From Phoronis ovalis (taxonomy: Eukaryota; Phoronida; Phoronidae): DNA of 15,924 bases. The stretch lies in the NCBI GenBank assembly GCA_028565635.1, contig JAOXYB010025702.1, positions 1 to 15,924 on the forward strand. The letters are read 5' to 3'. How positions within the stretch are numbered: position 1 is the first letter of the stretch; each line of letters begins with the position of its first letter. Made by a program: the position numbers and the translations under genes. Of this stretch, positions 12,201 through 15,924 are shown piece after piece. Under the pieces are notes generated by a model that saw only the letters and a program-made list of their open reading frames with translations, made no database searches and had not been told where the DNA came from.

Positions 12201-15200
12201 TCCACACGAGAAGGTACTTACAGTAGGTTACCGAGTTTGCTCTCCCGCATATTCAAAATACTGGTTTATATGATGCGGTAAAATGACGTCAGAAATATCT
12301 GTTGTGATGGGACATTGAGAAAATGGGTGTAGTGACGGCAGCTCAAAATGAAATAAAATTGCGTTCTTATATAATTATAAATCACAAGTACTAAACATCT
12401 GCAATCGCGGGTCACGACAATTAAAGGAGACTTTCCCACCTGGACAACAATAACTATTCATAAACAGGTTGTACACAACCTGGCACAGTCTACACTCCTA
12501 AGAAGATAATTATATTGGACGGCCATTCAAAATTGTTACAGCAAACTCCTGAAATCTGCGATGGAGGGTTATTTATCATACTTTCATTCTGCAAATACTG
12601 TATCTGAGACGGAAATGGAGGGATAGCGGAAAGTATTCAATCTCATTGCACAGAAGTAAAAAAAGATAATCTGATTGCATAAACACAATTATTGCAACCG
12701 TAAAACACGAACATAAAGCATAATAAGATGTATCACATAAGAAATAAGATCAAATATAATTCAATTAATCCCACCGCACGAAAATAAAATATGACCTTTT
12801 CACACATGGATGAAAATATGTTTGCCCTATCAGGCAAGTACCCGAGTAAGCGGAATGGTCGTATGTATAATATTTTGCGTTGAGTTGCATGCATGAATGA
12901 TCCTTAAGGAATTCGGGATTCTGTGATTCCCTAGCGATTCCCTAGCAGACTAAGATCATGACGTCAGAAAAATATGAGTACCTGTCACAAACTAGTATTT
13001 AGTACTTTATCAGAAGAGAGCTTAACTCGGAAACCTAATGTAACACTAGCGAACAAGTTTATTCAGACTGTATTCACATACTCGATCGTAAATAATTCAA
13101 GTATTACTCTGTGACTGACGGAATGTGCGGCATGATATAGCCTCAAAAACAGAAAATGAATAAACGGCTATGTGTTTTTGTTTCTCTCCCATTTTTAGTA
13201 TCATCGTAAAGGAACGTTGTTACTACATGTCAATCATAAACGAACTTTGCTACCATATGTCAATCATAAACAAACTTTGCTACCCTATGTCAATCATAAA
13301 CGAACTTTGCTACCCTATGTCAATCTAAAACTAATTTTGTTACCATATGTCAGTGGTGAACGAACTTTGTTACCATATGTCAGTGGTAAACGAACTTTGT
13401 TACCATATGTCACAAACTTGACTTTTTGCAACGACAGAACAGATCCTTACATATGACCTATATATAAAACCTACGAAGGCACGCTAAAGGAACATGAAAA
13501 CATTGATACCACTCCCGGGCTTTCCACAACCATCTTGTGATGAATACAAGAAGAACGGATACGGATGTCTGTAGTTCCAGTCAGTACAAGTGGGTTCGGG
13601 ACCGTCTTCCACTGAAAACCAATCACATACGCCTGAACAACCACCGGAATGAGTTTTGCTGGCGTAAAAACGGTTCCGATCTCGCCTATAAGAAAAGTTT
13701 TAATTCACACTACAAAAGTAACACCATGTATATTGTGCATTTAAAATTACAAGCACTCCTTAACTACACATTCGTGAACATATCCAAAAAATGTAAAGTT
13801 AACAATTTTATTTAAACATTCATACCGGAAGTACCTGTGTGTGATAGCGGTAATTATTTCTTATAGTAACCTTTTTCAAATTTCAGATGAGCAGAACTTG
13901 TGTTGTTATCTACTCAGTAAACGTCTCATTAGCAGGATACCAACCGCTCGTTGTTTATGAATCCTTACTGTTGTATTCTTTGAATATACTAGTACGTATT
14001 ATGTAGTCTAACCAGATACGCTATCAAAGTCCTGCTAGACACTAATGAACCAGTAACAGGTTTAGGACTGTTATTTTAATGTGTGGTTGTGTAGTAGGCT
14101 TCGTGCTGGCGGATTTTAATTTGAACACGGATACACATCCTGAGAGACTATAGGCCTGTGAGGGAGTGAACCCTTTTATGGACTGAGACAGGTCTATGTG
14201 TTGTTCTCAATTGGAGTTGGCTGGTGCAGTTTTTAATAAGATCAATTTTATTGTTAATAAACTTAATGTTATGGAGAAGTTTTGTGTGGTCTTTACTGAG
14301 GTGTTCTAGTCCACCTAAATGCTATGACAACTGCTGTTTCGGACTTGATTGTCCTCATCAGCTAGGAATTAGACTATTAAAGATGGTTTGTATTCGCCAC
14401 AAGGGTTAGTCCTTAAAATGACTTTTTGGTTTGGTTAGGAGGCCAAACGGTTTACTCAGTCCATAAAAGGATTCACTCCCTCACAGGCCTATAGTCTCTC
14501 AGGATTTGTATCCGTGTTCAAATTAAAATCCGCCGGCACGGAGCCTAGTACACAACCACACATTAAAATAACAGTCCTAAACCTGTTAGTGGTTCGTTAG
14601 TTAGTGTCTGGCAGGACCTTGATAGTGTATCTGGCTAGACTACTACCCCCACATAACCCATATACATTTGAACGTATAATTTGAGATCTACATACAATTT
14701 ACCTACAGTTAGTAGGAGGGAATTTTCGCACAGTTTGCAAATGAGACATTTTAGTGTAAAAATAATATGTATTTAATAAATACATACCCCGCAATGGAAA
14801 AAACGAAAGCAGAATCCGTAGAGATGCTACTCCAGGGTGCGGTATATAAACGATTTTGCTTAAAAAAGTTTATCTTGTCAGATCCACGGGCATCAAGGAC
14901 GAGGTAATTAAGCATATTACCGTTACTGGCATGGAATTGTATTTTAACCTACAATTAATTGTGAAGCAATTAGTTTCATTTGTGGTGGTAATCCTGTTAC
15001 ATGTTAATACGGCTAGCCTAACAATCACCAACCAAACTCCGATTTTTTAAAATAAATATTTGTAAACGGTTAAAAAATAAAATTTTGATTTTATTAATAA
15101 CATTCAGTAATCAATGCCCTACCAACAACAGGCCCAATAAAGCACACCTGATGAGCATACTTGCTTTGATATCAAATTTTAGTAAACTAATGCGTCTGTA

Positions 15201-15778
15201 CAGTACGCGTTACAAGATTGTATTGTATATTAAATGATAAGGAACATCATTATTATAGGAATATCAAACAGCCATAAAATGGAGTAGAATTTAAATAAAA
15301 GGTCTTGGTCATAGTGATGAGAAAAGAAGCAAGTACGATATGTACGGTCAAATGATAACTTAAAATCAGATCTTCTGTTGCTTGATTAATACGTGCACCC
15401 ACGGAGAATAACATATGTAACTAATTCTAGGACATAATTTAAGACTATAATGGAAACGACGTACTTTCTGATCGGAAGTATTAAAGATTATAAATAGCCG
15501 AAGATTAAAAAAATGAGGATGTACTTGGTTTGAGAATGACCTTAACAATAGCTTGATTAGAGTGTGCAGTTCCTTATTTTTAGGGATGGAGTTATTTTAC
15601 CTTACCGATTGAACATGTATCTCGTCCCAATTATCTATTATGCTCGATCTGTAGCTAATGTTCGCAAAAACAGAGGAAGCATTTGGATTGCCTTCTCCCA
15701 TCATCATGAAATCAGTTACCCATGCGTTACCCACGTCGACTCCAGATCCCATAAACATTTTCATGGCTACGAACCAAC
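33..15778 (-). CDS. Partial gene: unnamed domain + EGF + eight TSP1 repeats (13 exons)
   Basis: This entry spans a multi-exon gene whose exons are listed separately. Order in the protein: an unnamed N-terminal domain of about 185 residues over four exons, one EGF-like domain, then TSP1 repeats H, G, F, E, D, C, B and A. All junctions agree in phase (0, 2, 1, then phase 1 throughout), which is strong support for a single reading frame. Nearly every domain is cysteine-rich and N-glycosylation sequons occur, so the product should be secreted or extracellular. Proteins of this build usually act in adhesion, matrix or innate recognition; that role is inferred. The start codon and signal peptide should lie beyond 15924 and the C-terminus below position 1. 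A SCO-spondin-like, coadhesin-like or hemicentin-like product is possible, but the N-terminal domain does not identify any of these. Confidence 0.85.
207..483 (-). other. Intron between exons B and A
   Basis: AT-rich intron of 277 bases with no recognisable element. On the minus strand an AATAAA hexamer at 268-273 lies about 185 bases downstream of the in-frame stop that would end exon B if its donor were skipped, so an alternative intronic end is conceivable. Confidence 0.6.
484..648 (-). CDS. TSP1 repeat exon B (diverged)
   Basis: A 165-bp exon, phase 1 to 1. It starts DGDWSEWSSSSCSVTCGNGR and ends EQVQLCFINVSC. It has the canonical WSEW and CSVTCGNG motifs of classical TSP1 repeats. Next to the fourth cysteine is an extra one (GLCCAG), giving seven. 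The acceptor, CATGAACAG, is clear. The donor chosen is GTAATG right after the sixth cysteine; it is weaker than the GTAAGC of the array but is the only phase-1 donor that keeps that cysteine. If it is not used, the frame continues through CNAPPCAG to a stop near 458. Confidence 0.85.
821..1009 (+). pseudogene. Relic of a Penelope-like element GIY-YIG endonuclease C-terminus
   Basis: In the intron between exons C and B the plus strand reads about 62 codons to a TGA. Part of it, ARNIKEAIYIRPLRP, followed by an L-E-Q turn, resembles the end of the GIY-YIG endonuclease of Penelope-like retroelements, where a conserved K-E-A-I-x-I-R is followed by R/K-P-x-L-N. The Asn usually found in that last motif is replaced by Glu here. 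No upstream reverse-transcriptase sequence was recognised, so this is a short truncated fragment. The match is to a remembered motif, not a search. Confidence 0.5.
1321..1468. repeat. About four tandem 36-40 bp units, each with a small hairpin
   Basis: Units begin near 1321, 1357, 1397 and 1436. Each opens with a purine-rich block (GCGGAGGAAATCCGC in the first) whose ends are complementary, followed by a TATA-rich and ATAGATAG-rich part. Copies differ at several bases. The block may be part of a long terminal repeat or another mobile element; I could not identify its borders. Confidence 0.6.
1691..1861 (-). CDS. TSP1 repeat exon C
   Basis: A 171-bp exon, phase 1 to 1, acceptor GTTTTGCAG, donor GTAAGC. 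It starts DGNWGEWQNTTCPVTCESAI and ends SIIMCDTHVECT. The six cysteines, WGEW and both N-glycosylation sequons are present. The residue after the second cysteine is Glu instead of the Gly found in all other copies (CPVTCE), which may weaken O-fucosylation. It is the last of the near-identical array; the next exon in the protein, B, is clearly more diverged. Confidence 0.93.
2064..2425. mobile_element. MITE-like element, copy M1 (both ends present)
   Basis: The outer ends are exact inverted copies over CAGTCTGAATAAA. Imperfect inversion continues inward for about 60 bases through a block with CCGTTAGTG and a block with AACTAACGTC...GGCTTAACC. Flanking bases (A/G)TTAAGT on both sides suggest a 6-7 bp target duplication. 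No coding capacity was seen; the interior is similar to copy M2 but shorter. It sits in the intron between exons D and C. Confidence 0.8.
2430..3500. other. Intron sequence with nothing recognised
   Basis: About 1.07 kb of AT-rich sequence between copy M1 and the duplicated unit of exon D. Short open frames here on the plus strand have no domain signature or supporting splice structure. I see no gene, RNA or clear repeat. Confidence 0.5.
3501..4174 (-). repeat. Duplicated intron unit around TSP1 exon D
   Basis: Intron sequence on both sides of exon D recurs around E, F, G, H and partly C. Shared landmarks are a CAAGCTCTTGCAAAAGATAA-like block just outside each donor, a block like TTAACTTTAAATGGTATTGA about 60 bases beyond each acceptor, a GGTGGTGGTGCAGAG block, and a pyrimidine-rich GTCTGTCTTTCTGTTTGTCT block. 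The span includes exon D. Low-end spacing to exon E is 556 bp. Confidence 0.85.
3619..3789 (-). CDS. TSP1 repeat exon D
   Basis: A 171-bp exon, phase 1 to 1, acceptor ending CAG, donor GTAAGC. It starts DGNWGEWQNTTCPVTCGIAN and ends SIIMCDTHVKCP. Six cysteines, WGEW, CPVTCG and the NTT sequon are intact; the second sequon is changed to DYTS. It is a D-type copy, close to C and H. Its frame reads on past the splice donor into the intron without a stop for some distance, but the GTAAGC donor at the position conserved in every sister exon fixes the end. Confidence 0.94.
4175..4345 (-). CDS. TSP1 repeat exon E
   Basis: A 171-bp exon, phase 1 to 1, donor GTAAGC, acceptor ending CAG. It starts NGNWGEWHNVMCPVTCGIAN and ends TGIIVCDTHVICP. 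All six cysteines and both sugar-attachment motifs on Trp and Thr are present, but the N-glycosylation sequon before the first cysteine is changed to NVM. It is an N-type copy, sharing the CYGI segment with exon F. The 3.4-kb intron between F and E is the longest in the TSP1 part and is filled with mobile elements. Confidence 0.94.
4346..4584 (-). repeat. Duplicated intron unit beyond exon E
   Basis: Same order of intron landmarks as at exon D (TTAAATGGTATTGG block, GGTGGTGGTGCAGAG, CTGTCTGTCATTCTGTTTAT), ending where copy M2 is inserted. It is a segment of the tandem exon-plus-intron duplication. Confidence 0.8.
4585..5078. mobile_element. MITE-like element, copy M2 (longest, both ends)
   Basis: Outer ends CAGTCTG and CAGACTGG frame inverted blocks (CCGTTAGTG ... 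CAACTAACGTCTGGGCTTA) like those of M1. The 7-bp sequence GATGGTC on each side is a good candidate target duplication. The roughly 490-bp interior includes CGATAATCCC, GACACCAATCAAATTGCA and TCTTGTTAAATTGAAGG, which identify the other copies. A 108-codon plus-strand frame inside has no recognised domain and is probably chance. Confidence 0.85.
5095..5220 (-). repeat. Decayed duplication unit that lacks a TSP1 exon
   Basis: This stretch follows the intron sequence found just downstream of exons E, D and G: an ACTAGCAAAATATGTCATTGG block, then GTCACAAAAGCC, then AAACAGTA, then a degraded form of the block that elsewhere lies next to the splice donor. After that point no TSP1 coding sequence follows. 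It looks like a unit whose exon was deleted. Confidence 0.6.
5337..5826. repeat. Two direct repeats of about 90-115 bp, 385 bp apart
   Basis: The copies at about 5337-5451 and 5735-5826 share CAGCCCATCAACCTTGTTTA and TCGATAGATGGTAATCGC plus flanking sequence, with a small internal length change. The tRNA-like segment lies between them. The second copy runs directly into the truncated left side of MITE copy M3. Confidence 0.75.
5488..5570 (+). repeat. tRNA-like SINE head or pseudo-tRNA
   Basis: An RNA polymerase III A box (TGGCGTAGTGG, 5495-5505) and a perfect B box (GGTTCGAATCC, 5550-5560) are spaced as in a long-variable-arm tRNA. The arms do not pair properly: the acceptor ends (GCCTTCG and AGGAGCT) pair only in the middle and the T stem has two mismatches. 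It is therefore a tRNA-derived SINE head or decayed tRNA, not a working gene. Confidence 0.65.
5826..6077. mobile_element. MITE-like element, copy M3, left part
   Basis: From CTCAACTAACGTCTGGGCTT onward the sequence follows copy M2 through CGATAATCCC, the GACACCAATCAA block and GCAAAAAACAA. The outermost left end is missing. Similarity stops where the inverted-repeat element at 6078 begins, and resumes at 7557 with the part of M2 that should come next. Confidence 0.75.
6078..7556. mobile_element. 1.48-kb terminal-inverted-repeat element nested in MITE copy M3
   Basis: The ends are inverted copies: TCGATAGTCC, then with a small gap GAAGGTTCACTGGTCC-like sequence on the left, matched by TCGATAGTCC and GAATGTTCATTGGTTC read inward from the right. 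Just inside the left end, a unit like GGTTCATTGGTCCGAAAG is repeated about three times. The flanks GAGCCGTTCATG and GAGCTGACCCATG may be a diverged 9-13 bp target duplication, in the size range of Mutator-like elements. No transposase frame was found, so it is non-autonomous or decayed. The interior also has an imperfect direct repeat (about 7048-7110 and 7180-7234). Confidence 0.65.
7557..7744. mobile_element. MITE-like element, copy M3, right part
   Basis: This follows the right half of copy M2 (GATAGAATAGAC, GGCAAAGGATTAGTGACGTA, TCTTGTTAAATTGAAGG, inverted TTAAGCCTAGACGTTAGTTG) and ends in CAGATTGG, a variant of the family terminus CAGACTGG. Together with 5826-6077 it gives one nearly complete element. 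Confidence 0.75.
7784..7954 (-). CDS. TSP1 repeat exon F
   Basis: A 171-bp exon, phase 1 to 1, acceptor TTCTTTAG, donor GTAAGC. It starts NGNWDEWDNAACPVTCGLAN and ends DITVCDTLVKCP. Six cysteines, W-x-x-W and CPVTCG are kept. It differs from the other array members by WDEW in place of WGEW and by PQGRGLDC where the others have PQYEG or PQYQG, so it is the most diverged of the 171-bp exons. Downstream of its donor the intron runs almost directly into the end of a MITE-like fragment (7557-7744). Confidence 0.93.
7955..8259 (-). repeat. Duplicated intron unit between exons G and F
   Basis: Carries the shared unit landmarks (TTAACTTTAAATGATATTGA, GGTGGTGGTGG, CTTTCTGTTTGTCTGCTTG and the donor-side CAAGCTCTTGC block). 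Low-end spacing of exons F and G is 476 bp, the shortest in the array. Confidence 0.85.
8260..8430 (-). CDS. TSP1 repeat exon G
   Basis: A 171-bp exon, phase 1 to 1, acceptor TTTTCAG, donor GTAAGA. The peptide starts NGNWGEWRNAACPVTCGIAN and ends NTMCDSHVICP. All six cysteines, the WGEW mannosylation motif and the CPVTCG O-fucosylation motif are intact. It belongs to the N-type subgroup (NGNW start) with exons F and E. The NTT/NTS sequons of the D-type exons are lost. The surrounding intron copies sequence around the other repeat exons, so the whole unit was duplicated. Confidence 0.94.
8431..8935 (-). repeat. Duplicated intron unit between exons H and G, with extra sequence
   Basis: The first and last parts match the shared unit (TTAACTTTGAAATGTATTAA, GTGCTGGTGCATAGG, and CTAGCTCTTGCAA near the donor). 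The middle is diverged and longer than in the other units. A plus-strand frame at 8535-8720 lies here; it has no domain signature and is not called. Confidence 0.7.
8936..9106 (-). CDS. TSP1 repeat exon H (first TSP1 in the protein)
   Basis: A 171-bp exon, phase 1 to 1, acceptor TTATTCAG, donor GTAAGC. It reads DGNWGEWQNTTCPVTCGMAN at the start and ends in IIVCDTHVKCP. The six TSP1 cysteines are present. WGEW fits the W-x-x-W C-mannosylation motif, and CPVTCG fits C-x-x-T-C, the O-fucosylation site (POFUT2 substrates) close to the CSVTCG adhesive motif. NTT and NTS are N-glycosylation sequons. It shares its first 46 bases exactly with exons C and D, though three other units separate it from them. 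This places it in the D-type subgroup of the array. Confidence 0.94.
9240..9618 (-). other. Intron between EGF exon and exon H, nothing recognised
   Basis: After a short stretch similar to the duplicated unit (9107-9239), the rest of this intron shows no repeat or coding signal. The EGF exon donor lies at its upper end. Confidence 0.5.
9619..9753 (-). CDS. EGF-like domain exon
   Basis: A 135-bp exon with phase 1 at both ends, acceptor GGTTTTGTAG and donor GTAGGTA. The peptide begins ILICSSRTTEQPCENGHTC and ends NGLCTCYRGYYGARCQN. Six cysteines are spaced C-x8-C-x5-C-x11-C-x-C-x8-C, with the typical ENGHTC and CxCxxGYYGxxC signatures of an EGF-like domain. The first spacing is slightly long. 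No calcium-binding DxxE pattern precedes the first cysteine and no hydroxylation consensus was seen, so it is probably a non-calcium-binding EGF. It lies between the N-terminal domain and the first TSP1 repeat, joined by a valine codon shared with exon H. Confidence 0.88.
9754..10150 (-). other. Intron between micro-exon and EGF exon, nothing recognised
   Basis: A 397-bp AT-rich intron with a GTAAAT donor and a TTTTGTAG acceptor. No element was recognised. Confidence 0.5.
10151..10189 (-). CDS. 39-bp micro-exon: last strand of unnamed domain
   Basis: This short exon encodes EMNVETTFVVSI with a split glycine codon at each end (phase 1 to phase 1). The acceptor is TCTATGTTACAG and the donor GTAAAT. 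The residues TTFVVSIG would supply the closing hydrophobic strand of the N-terminal domain, and GS-G-EMNVE continues exon 3 well. It then joins the EGF exon as SIG-ILICSS. It contains an ATG (10182-10184), but the phase fit on its upstream side argues that it is internal. Being very short and dependent on splice logic, it is less certain than its neighbours. If skipped, the frame is preserved. Confidence 0.62.
10265..10440. repeat. Dispersed repeat, copy 1, containing TGACGTCA
   Basis: This shares GATGCGGTAAAATGACGTCAG with 12240-12300, and TGACGTCAGAAAAAT, TTTAGTACTTTATC and GGAAACCTA with 12957-13045. Each copy keeps the palindrome TGACGTCA. It is probably a fragment of an unidentified mobile element. 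Confidence 0.6.
10830..11107 (-). repeat. tRNA-derived SINE-like element with a hairpin in its body
   Basis: On the minus strand 11107-11038 is tRNA-like: an A-box-like TGTTGTAATGG (11090-11100), TTATCAC, an Asp-type loop CGCCTGTCATG, and the B box GGTTCGATCC (11048-11057). The acceptor arms do not pair, so it is not a functional tRNA. Downstream on that strand, the body holds an imperfect inverted repeat (10875-10891 against 10921-10937, two mismatches). The far end of the element is uncertain. Confidence 0.55.
11110..11900 (-). other. Intron sequence with nothing recognised
   Basis: About 0.8 kb of AT-rich sequence within the 3.3-kb intron between exon 3 and the micro-exon. A 70-codon minus-strand frame at 11325-11537 shows no domain features. 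No repeat or RNA was recognised. Confidence 0.5.
11907..12190. mobile_element. MITE-like element, copy M4 (inverted, truncated)
   Basis: Read on the minus strand it follows copies M1 and M2: GAAAAGCAG(G/A)AGAACGATAA, an ACAAAATCTCAGCCCACTCA variant of the ACACCAATCAA block, then CTTGTTAAATTGAAGG. The low-coordinate end keeps an inverted-repeat block (ACGTTCGCACCCAACGTCTG). The other end and the terminal CAGTCTG are missing. Confidence 0.72.
12220..12300. repeat. Dispersed repeat, copy 2, containing TGACGTCA
   Basis: This matches 10265-10350 over TATTCAAAATACTGGTTT and GATGCGGTAAAATGACGTCAG. Similarity ends soon after the TGACGTCA palindrome. Confidence 0.6.
12301..12956 (-). other. Intron sequence with nothing recognised
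   Basis: AT-rich intron sequence. A very small direct duplication, GATTCCCTAGC, occurs at about 12925-12946. Nothing else stands out. Confidence 0.5.
12957..13045. repeat. Dispersed repeat, copy 3, containing TGACGTCA
   Basis: This matches 10340-10430 over TGACGTCAGAAAAAT, CTGTCACAAA, TTTAGTACTTTATC and GGAAACCTA, with scattered differences. It lacks the upstream part that copies 1 and 2 share. Confidence 0.6.
13201..13410. repeat. 30-bp minisatellite, seven exact-length copies
   Basis: Seven units of exactly 30 bp start at 13201, 13231, 13261, 13291, 13321, 13351 and 13381. A typical unit begins CAATCATAAACGAACTTTGC and ends CATATGT. The last two share a CAGTGGT start, so the array has at least two variants. 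Because 30 is a multiple of three, the plus strand stays open and would read a ten-residue repeat (VNHKRTLLPY). There is no ATG start or other support for translation. Confidence 0.9.
13510..13685 (-). CDS. Exon 3: cysteine-bearing part of unnamed domain
   Basis: The exon encodes 58 full codons between a phase-2 start and a phase-1 end. The acceptor is TTTCTTATAG; the donor, GTATCA, is weaker. The peptide opens RDRNRFYASKTHSGGC and includes CDWFSVEDGPEPTC, then TDWNYRHPYPFFLYSS. It has four cysteines, probably two disulfides, of which the last (DGC) may pair within the exon. Joined to exon 2 it reads FSIAG-RDRNRFY, a natural continuation. The C-x-WF-x-V ... C-x-W ... YPxFLYS pattern resembles, from memory, the C-terminal half of an unnamed domain in lophotrochozoan secreted proteins. 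A plus-strand open frame over the same bases is its antisense shadow. Confidence 0.82.
14003..14643. mobile_element. 641-bp element with 185-189 bp inverted-repeat arms
   Basis: The left arm, 14003-14187, and the right arm, 14455-14643, are nearly perfect inverted copies with a few substitutions and a small indel. Shared blocks include GGACTGTTATTTTAATGTGT, ACTATAGGCCTGTGAGGGAG and CCTTTTATGGACTGAG. The 267-bp spacer carries a hammerhead ribozyme motif. No clear target duplication was found. It lies in the intron between exons 2 and 3. It could be a MITE with long terminal repeats or a head-to-head pair of retroelement termini. Confidence 0.85.
14307..14376 (-). ncRNA. Type I hammerhead ribozyme motif
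   Basis: On the minus strand the core CTGATGA (14355-14361) is followed by stem II GGAC-AATCAA-GTCC and then GAAA (14337-14340). Next comes a short stem III, ACA-GCAGT-TGT, then the cleavage triplet GTC (14326-14328). Flanking strands form a stem I with an internal loop: CTA/TAG close to the core, CTAAT against ATTTAG, and TAGTC against GACTA further out. The innermost stem I pair is G against A, which may lower activity. Such type I motifs occur in Penelope-like elements and in small retroelements of bivalves. The motif is in the sense direction of the host gene. Confidence 0.72.
14788..14948 (-). CDS. Exon 2: middle of unnamed extracellular domain
   Basis: The exon carries 53 codons plus two bases, from VKIQFHASNGNMLNYLVLDA to DSAFVFSIA. 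The acceptor is TTAATTGTAG and the donor is GTATGT. It starts in phase 0, matching the previous exon, and ends in phase 2, matching the next one. Alternating hydrophobic residues (VKIQFH, NYLVLDA, AFVFSIAG) suggest beta strands. The segment GSDKINFFKQNRLYTAPW has the aromatic and basic pattern I associate with this unnamed domain family (a glycine-serine turn, then a tryptophan or phenylalanine, then an R-L/I pair). There is no cysteine. Perfect phase agreement on both sides is the strongest evidence that it is real. Confidence 0.83.
14949..15605 (-). other. Intron between exons 1 and 2, nothing recognised
   Basis: A 657-bp AT-rich intron with a GTAAGG donor and a TTGTAG acceptor. No repeat or RNA was recognised. 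A 60-codon minus-strand frame at 15366-15548 has no domain features. Confidence 0.5.
15606..15778 (-). CDS. Exon 1 of window: start of unnamed extracellular domain
   Basis: The exon encodes 57 full codons, beginning WFVAMKMFMG and ending IIDNWDEIHVQS. Two N-glycosylation sequons are visible (NAS and NIS). It ends in phase 0 at a good donor, GTAAGG, and the next exon opens in phase 0 with VKIQFH, so the join reads smoothly. I chose the acceptor after TCCTAAAG (phase 1, preceded by a moderate pyrimidine tract). The frame stays open up to 15818 and would add a CPKG-type segment if a weaker acceptor there is used. From memory, the pattern of an SSIIDNW-like motif, then a hydrophobic strand, then an FNG-like turn recurs in unnamed secreted proteins of bivalves and brachiopods. 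I know no family name for it. Confidence 0.75.
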
Positions 15779-15836
15779 CTTTAGGACAGACAATTGAGAT
15801 ACCATTTTTACAAAAGCACTACTAGTAATACTATAT

Positions 15837-15862
15837 GATACATACATACATACATACATACA

Positions 15863-15894
<32 letters not shown>

Positions 15895-15924
15895 CATAGA
15901 CATACATACATACATATACATAGA
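15837..15924. repeat. CATA tetranucleotide microsatellite
   Basis: An almost pure CATA run from about 15837 to 15890, then a shorter interrupted run (TATACATAGA spacers) to the window edge. It lies just upstream of exon 1 in the gene direction, and the array continues beyond the window. Confidence 0.95.

Noticed and set aside
13217-13456. Ten-residue repeat protein encoded by the 30-bp minisatellite
   Set aside because: No ATG start, and the open frame is explained by the unit length being a multiple of three.
13537-13815. Plus-strand open frame of 92 codons
   Set aside because: It is the antisense of exon 3, whose minus-strand reading has splice signals, matching phases and a domain-like cysteine pattern.
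14224-14409. Hydrophobic small open frame between the inverted-repeat arms
   Set aside because: Low-complexity AT-rich frame overlapping the ribozyme motif; no start context or homology seen.
14856-15050. Plus-strand open frame of 64 codons
   Set aside because: Mostly antisense of exon 2; no domain or splice support on the plus strand.
15148-15170. CTGATGA with a GCA/TGC stem as a hammerhead
   Set aside because: The stem is followed by TTTGAT instead of GAAA, so the core is incomplete.
15564-15797. Plus-strand open frame of 77 codons
   Set aside because: Antisense of exon 1; the minus strand has a strong donor and a reading that continues into exon 2.

Overview
The window looks like animal nuclear DNA: AT-rich, long introns, GT-AG splice junctions, tRNA-derived SINE-like pieces, MITE-like elements and microsatellites. 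The protein modules, a Penelope-type endonuclease relic and a hammerhead ribozyme motif fit a marine invertebrate, most likely a mollusc or other lophotrochozoan. That taxon is inferred and no gene here fixes it.

Almost everything belongs to one gene on the minus strand, open at both ends. Thirteen coding exons can be joined with matching phases. Read 5' to 3' (high to low coordinates), three exons and a 39-bp exon (15606-15778, 14788-14948, 13510-13685, 10151-10189) encode one extracellular domain that I cannot name. Exon 9619-9753 encodes an EGF-like domain. Eight thrombospondin type-1 (TSP1) exons follow at 8936, 8260, 7784, 4175, 3619, 1691, 484 and 33 (low ends). Each EGF and TSP1 exon is flanked by phase-1 introns, the usual layout of shuffled extracellular modules. 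The product should be a secreted or cell-surface adhesive or matrix protein. Signal peptide and C-terminus lie outside the window.

Six TSP1 exons (H, G, F, E, D, C) are each exactly 171 bp and very alike, and their flanking introns are alike too. The array therefore grew by recent tandem duplication of roughly 0.5-kb exon-plus-intron units. One extra unit, at 5095-5220, keeps intron sequence but no exon. The last two TSP1 exons (B, A) are older and more diverged.

The introns hold mobile DNA: a MITE-like family with long terminal inverted repeats (2064-2425, 4585-5078, 5826-6077 plus 7557-7744, 11907-12190); a 1.48-kb inverted-repeat element (6078-7556) that seems to have landed inside one of those copies; a Penelope-like endonuclease relic (821-1009); two tRNA-like heads (5488-5570, 11038-11107); and a 641-bp inverted-repeat element (14003-14643). 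The last has a type I hammerhead ribozyme motif between its arms, in the sense direction of the host gene and inside an intron. Tandem repeats lie at 1321-1468, 13201-13410 and 15837-15924. No convincing gene was found on the plus strand.
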